Assembly: GCA_033961575.1 (NCBI GenBank)
Contig: CM066740.1
Coordinates: 60,953,213-61,017,212 of the forward strand
Direction: 5' to 3'
DNA: 64,000 bases
From: Aselliscus stoliczkanus
Lineage: Eukaryota > Chordata > Mammalia > Chiroptera > Hipposideridae
Under the pieces are notes generated by a model. It searched no databases and was not told the origin of the DNA. It saw nothing but the letters and a program-made list of their open reading frames with translations. Position 1 is the stretch's first letter. Every line of letters starts with the position of its first letter. A program made the position numbers and the translations under genes. Shown one piece after another: positions 59,304 to 64,000 of this stretch.

Positions 59304-60827
59304 AAAGACATAGAGTGGCAGAGAGCATAAGAAAACAGGACCCATGCATATGCTGTCTACAAGGACCAATCTCAGATCAAAAGACACACACAGACTGAAA
59401 GGAATGGGATGGAATAAGATATTTCCCACAAATGGAAATGAGAAAAGAGATGGAGTAACAATACTTATTTTGGTCAAAATAGACTTTAAAATGAAGACAA
59501 TAATAAAAGACAAGGACACTACATAATAATAAAGTGATCGATTCAACAAGATGACATAACCCTAGGAGCACCCAACATAGGAGCTCCTAAATGTATAAAA
59601 CAGATTTTGACAGACATAAAGACAGAGATCAACAGTAACACTATCATAATAGGAGACTTCAACACCCCGTTGTTACCAATGGATGTATCCTCCAGACAGA
59701 AAATCAACATGAACACAGTAGGCTTAAATGACACTTTAGACCAGCTGTATTTAATTGATATTTTTAGAGCATTTCACCCCAAAGCTATAGAATATACGTT
59801 CTTCTCACGTGCACATGGAACATTTTCCAAGAGAGACCGCATGTTAGGTCACAAAATGAGTACAATAAATGTAAGAAGATTGAAATCGTATCAATCATCT
59901 TCTGTGAACACAATGCTGTGCAACTAGAAATGAATTACAAGAAGAAATCTGGAAACCACATAAATACATGGAGGATGAATAACATGCCACTAAATAGAGA
60001 GTTGGTCAAAAAGGAGATCAAGGAGGAAATCAAAAGATACCTCGAGACTAACGAAAATTAAAACACCATGACCCCAAATCTCTAGGATGCAGGAAAAGCA
60101 ACACTATGAGGTAAGTTAATAGCAGTGCAGGCCTACCTAAAGAAGGAAGAAAAATCTCAAATCAACAGACTATCTTTACACCTAAGGGAACTGGAAAGAG
60201 AACAGCAAAACAAGCCCAAGGGGAATACAAGGAAGGAAATAATAAAGACCAGAGCAGAAATAAATGAAATAGAGAACAAAAAAAAAGAAAATACAAAAGA
60301 TTAATGTAACCAAGAGTTGGTTTTTTTGAAAAGATAAACAAAATTGACAAACCCTTAGTCAGGCTCACCAAGAAAAAAACAGAGAGGACCCAAGTTAATA
60401 ATATAAGAAATGAAAGAGGAGAATTGACAACAGATACCACAAAAATATAGAAAATTTTAAGAAAATACTATGAGCAACCATATGCCAACAAATTCAACAA
60501 TTTGGAAGAAATGAATAAATTTCTAGAAGCATACAATCTACAAAGTCTGAAACAAAAAGAAACAGAAACTCTAAACAGACTACTACCAAAGAAATTGAAT
60601 CAGTAATCAACAAGCTTCCAACAAACAGAAGTCCTGGACCAGATGGCTTCACAGCTGAATTTTACAAAACATTCAAAAAAGAATTAATACCTATTCTCCT
60701 CAAACTATTTGAAAAAATACAGAAGGAGGGAAGGCTCCCAAACTCTTTCTATGAAGCCACTATCACCCTAATTCCAAAATCAGGCAAAGATATTACAAAA
60801 CAGGAAAACTATAGGCCGATATCCCTA

Positions 60828-61388
60828 ATGAACATAGATGCAAAAATCCTCAACAAAATACTAGCAAACCTAATTCATCATCACATTAAAAACATCTTAC
60901 ACCACAATCAAGTGGGATTCATTCCTGGTATGCAAGGTAGGTTCAATATCTGCAAATCAATTAACGTAATACATTACAAAATGAAAAATAATCATATGAT
61001 CATATCAACAGATGCAGAAAAACGATTTGATAAAATCTAGCAGCCATTTATGATAAAAACTCAGCAAAGTGGGAATAGTGGATCATATCTCAACATAATA
61101 AAGGCCATATATGATAAGCTCACAGCAAACATTGTACTCAATGGGGAAAGGCTAAAAGCTTTCCCCTTAAGATCAGGAACAAGACAAGGCTGCCCACTTT
61201 CACCACTTCTATTGAACATAGTTCTGGAAGATCTAGCCAGAGCAATCAGACAAGAAAATGAAATAAAAGCCATCCAAATTGGAAGAGGAAGTGAAATTGT
61301 CATTATATGCAGACGACATGATACTCTATATAGAGAATCCCAAAGACTCCACCAAAAAACTGTTAGAACTGAGAAACGAATTCGGTAA
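60828..61388 (+). pseudogene. L1 ORF2 reverse-transcriptase fragments
   Basis: Two open stretches (60828-61040 and 61050-61388) carry successive RT regions: [31 protein letters not shown] and a [11 protein letters not shown] variant, then [20 protein letters not shown] (the [16 protein letters not shown] RT motif). A stop and a frameshift separate them. Confidence 0.9.
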
Positions 61389-61797
61389 GGTAGCAGGATA
61401 CAAAATTAATATTCAGAAATCAGTTGCATTTGTATACACCAACAATCAACTATCAGAAGCAGAAATCAGGAAATCAATCACTTTTACAGTTGCTTCAAAA
61501 ACAATAAAATATCTAGGAATCAATTTAACTAAAGAAGTAAAAGACCTGTACTTAGAAAATTATGAGACACTGAAGAGAGAAATCAAAGAGGATACAAATA
61601 AATGGAAATACATACCATATTCATGGATAGGATTAGTTAATATAGTTAAAATGTCAATACTACCTAAGGCAATATATAGAGTCAATGCAATTCCATTCAA
61701 ACTACCGAGGACATTTTTCTCAGAAACAGAACTTATAATCTTAAAATTTATATGGATGTGTAAGACCCTGAATAGCCACGGCAATCTTGAGAAATAA
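61279..61797 (+). pseudogene. L1 ORF2 RT catalytic fragment with YADD
   Basis: A 172-codon open stretch contains the RT catalytic box [15 protein letters not shown] near residue 10, then the thumb-like [38 protein letters not shown] and [20 protein letters not shown] regions. The YADD box and its surroundings are intact, but the frame changes upstream and a stop follows at 61797, so the ORF2 as a whole is dead. Confidence 0.92.
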
Positions 61798-63549
61798 TAA
61801 CAAAGTGGGAGGCATCACAGTACCCAACATGAAAACATACTACAAGGCTACAGTAATCAAAACAGACACATAGAGCAATGGAACAGATTAGAGAGCCCAG
61901 GAATAAATCCATCCATATACGGTCATTTTATCTATGACAATGGAAGCAAGAGTTTACATTGGAGTAAAGATAGTCTATTTAAGAAATGGTGCTGGGAAAA
62001 TTGGACTGACACATCTAAAATAAAGAAAATGGACCACCTGCTTCCACCATATATGAGAACAAACTCAAAATGCATTAAAGGCTTAAGTATAAGACCTGAA
62101 ACCATAAAACTCCTAGAGGAAAATATAGGGAGTAAATTTGCAGACATTACCCTGAGTAATATTTTTACTGATATATCCCCTCAGGCAAGGGAAATAAAAG
62201 AAGAAGATGAACATATGGGATTACATCAAACTTCAAAGTTTTTTCACAGCAAAGGAAACCATCAATAATACAAAAAGGCAGCCTACTGAATGGAGAAGAT
62301 ATTTGCAATGATATATCTCCCATAAGGTGTTAATATCCAAAATTTATGAAACACTCATTCAACTCAACACGAAGAAAACAAACAAACCAATTAAAAAATG
62401 GGCAGTGGATATGAAGAGGCATTTCTCTAACGAGGACATACAGATGGCCAACAGGCATATGAAAAAATGTTCAACCTCGCTAATCATCAGAGAAATGCAA
62501 ATATAAACCACAATGGAATACCACCTCACTCCAGTCAGAATGGCTATCATCAATTAGCAATAAACTACAAGGGCTGCTGAGGTTGTGGAGAAAAGGGAAC
62601 CCTGGTGCACTGTTGGGGACTGCAGATTGGTGCAGCCATCATGGAAATCAATATGGACGTATCTCAGAAAACTGGAAATGGAGCTGCCATATGACCCAGC
62701 AGTTACACTCTGGGTATCTATCCAGAAGAATCCAAGATGCTAATTCAAAAAACTATATGCACCCCTATGTTTATTGCAGCGCTATTTACAATATTAAGAC
62801 TTGGAAACAACCAAAATGCCCTTTGGAAGACAACTGGATTAAGAAACAGTGGTACATTTATACAATGGAGTAATACTCCACTATAAAGAATTAAATCATA
62901 CCATTTGCAGTGATATGGATGGACCTAGAGACTATTATGTTCAGTGAAATAAGTCAGTTGGAGAAAGACAAATATCATGTGATCTCACTTATATGTGGAA
63001 TTGAAAAACTGAATGAGCAAAGTTAACAGAAATAGTCTCATAGATACAGAGAAAAAACTGAGCGTTGCTAGTTGGGAAGGGGGTGGGGATGAGTGAGAAA
63101 GGGAAGGGATTAAACAGTATAAATAGGTAACTACAATATTGCCACAGGGATATGAAACACAGGTTAGGGAATATAATTAATAATGTTGTAAACATTTTGT
63201 GGCATGTCAGATAGTCACATGTCTTATTAGGGAGACCATTTCATGGATGGAGTAGAGGCTTGATCACTGCACTGTACAGCTGAAACTGATGTTGTATAAT
63301 ATTGTATGCCAACTGTAATTGAACATATAGATAGTTACGGGATGTGGCGTATACTGTGGAATGAAGTCAAGGGAATTGTAATAGATATGTATGATATGGG
63401 TTGGAGTGGGGTGGCGAATTGGGGGAGGGTGGTTGTCACTTTGAGGGATAAAATGTATAACTATTGCACTGCAGTGTACATCTGAAACTAATTTGCTTTT
63501 CAAATAATGTTTATTTCACAATAAAATAATTTTTTAAAAAAGGACCCAA

Positions 63550-64000
63550 TTATATGCTGCCTTCAAGAGAGCCACCTAAGTTTTAAAATACTATCGTGAA
63601 GGGCTGGCTGAGTAGCTTAATTGGTTAAGAGCTCACTCAAGGGTTTGAGCTGAGCTCTGGGCAACAACAGTTAGATTCCAGCCCAAGTGAGCTGCTGCTA
63701 AGCTGCCAACAGGTGTCAGGATGGCTCAGCTAAAAATATAAAATAAAATACTGATTGTGAAGGGATGAAAAGTTTTCCATGTAAATGGAAACCAAAAGAG
63801 AGCAGGGATAGCTTTACTTATATCAAACAAAATAGATTTTGAGTCAAAAATTTAAAGATAAAGGTCATTAGATAATGATAGATGTGTCAGTTCATTAAGG
63901 GGATATAACAATTATAAATATATATTAGAGTACCTAATATATTAAACATTTACAGATCTGAAGGAGAAAACAGACAGCAATGCAATAATAGTAGGGGACT
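63550..64000 (+). mobile_element. Older L1 resumes (early ORF2)
   Basis: ATATGCTGCCTTCAAGAGAG and the following ACTTATATCAAACAAAATAG are early-ORF2 words. They continue the L1 that was interrupted at 56332. The element runs off the window. Confidence 0.85.
63601..63746 (+). repeat. tRNA-headed SINE, CTCAGTTG family
   Basis: GGGCTGGCTGAGTAGCTTAA head; end CAGGATGGCTCAGCTAAAAA is identical to the copy at 51963. AAAATACTATCGTGAA / AAAATACTGATTGTGAA flanks it. Confidence 0.93.

Larger units (their letters stand above)
56333..63535 (+). mobile_element. Near full-length L1 insertion with target duplication
   Basis: It has a 5' UTR (to about 57850), ORF1 remnants (57850-59060), ORF2 remnants (59130-62880) and a 3' UTR to about 63535. 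AAAAGGACCCAA is repeated at 56321-56332 and about 63537-63549, where the older L1 resumes. Two SINEs are nested. Stops and frameshifts disrupt both ORFs, although long open pieces survive. Confidence 0.92.

Overview
This is a mammalian genomic window, most likely from a bat. It carries four coding exons of one recognisable gene, BLVRA (biliverdin reductase A), on the + strand, set in very repeat-rich introns. There is no bacterial-style gene organisation. Nearly all of the longer open reading frames are fragments of LINE-1 or DNA transposons, or chance ORFs inside repeats. The bat call rests on the repeats: tRNA-headed SINE families of a kind I associate from memory with rhinolophoid (Yinpterochiroptera) bats, together with miniature DNA transposons. 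No database search was possible.

Layout. 1-8.4 kb: largely unique intronic DNA with ancient repeats (MIR, MER5A-like), one young SINE, one mariner-type MITE, and the start-codon exon of BLVRA (2943-2975). 8.4-18.9 kb: intron DNA made almost entirely of two fused + strand L1 elements that host SINEs, a hAT-like MITE, another MITE and a 5'-inverted L1. 18.9-28.6 kb: the compact coding part, with BLVRA exons at 19833-19954, 22472-22591 and 28490-28587. The last intron of this block holds a broken Tigger transposon with an L1 fragment in its middle. 28.6-64 kb: no further BLVRA exon was found. This stretch is a stack of L1s (both orientations, several ages) carrying a mariner with a transposase remnant, a 62-bp piggyBac-like MITE, two solo ERV LTRs of about 1.15 kb, simple and composite SINEs, and a trimeric tRNA-derived SINE.

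The four exons encode residues 1-117 plus the first base of codon 118, in exact register with the human protein as I remember it. That covers the N-terminal NAD(P)H-binding Rossmann domain, including the GxGxxG loop and the EYP segment. All splice junctions obey GT/AG and the phases fit. The remaining coding part (about 180 residues) must lie beyond 64,000, so the intron after the fourth exon exceeds 35 kb.

The most informative non-gene signals are structural: target-site duplications that date nested insertions, two examples of twin-primed L1 inversion, a long SINE that shares its tRNA head with the short SINE but ends in AATAAA plus a TCTTT terminator, and a minimal TTAA-flanked MITE. I found no undescribed gene system. 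The novelty lies in repeat architecture.
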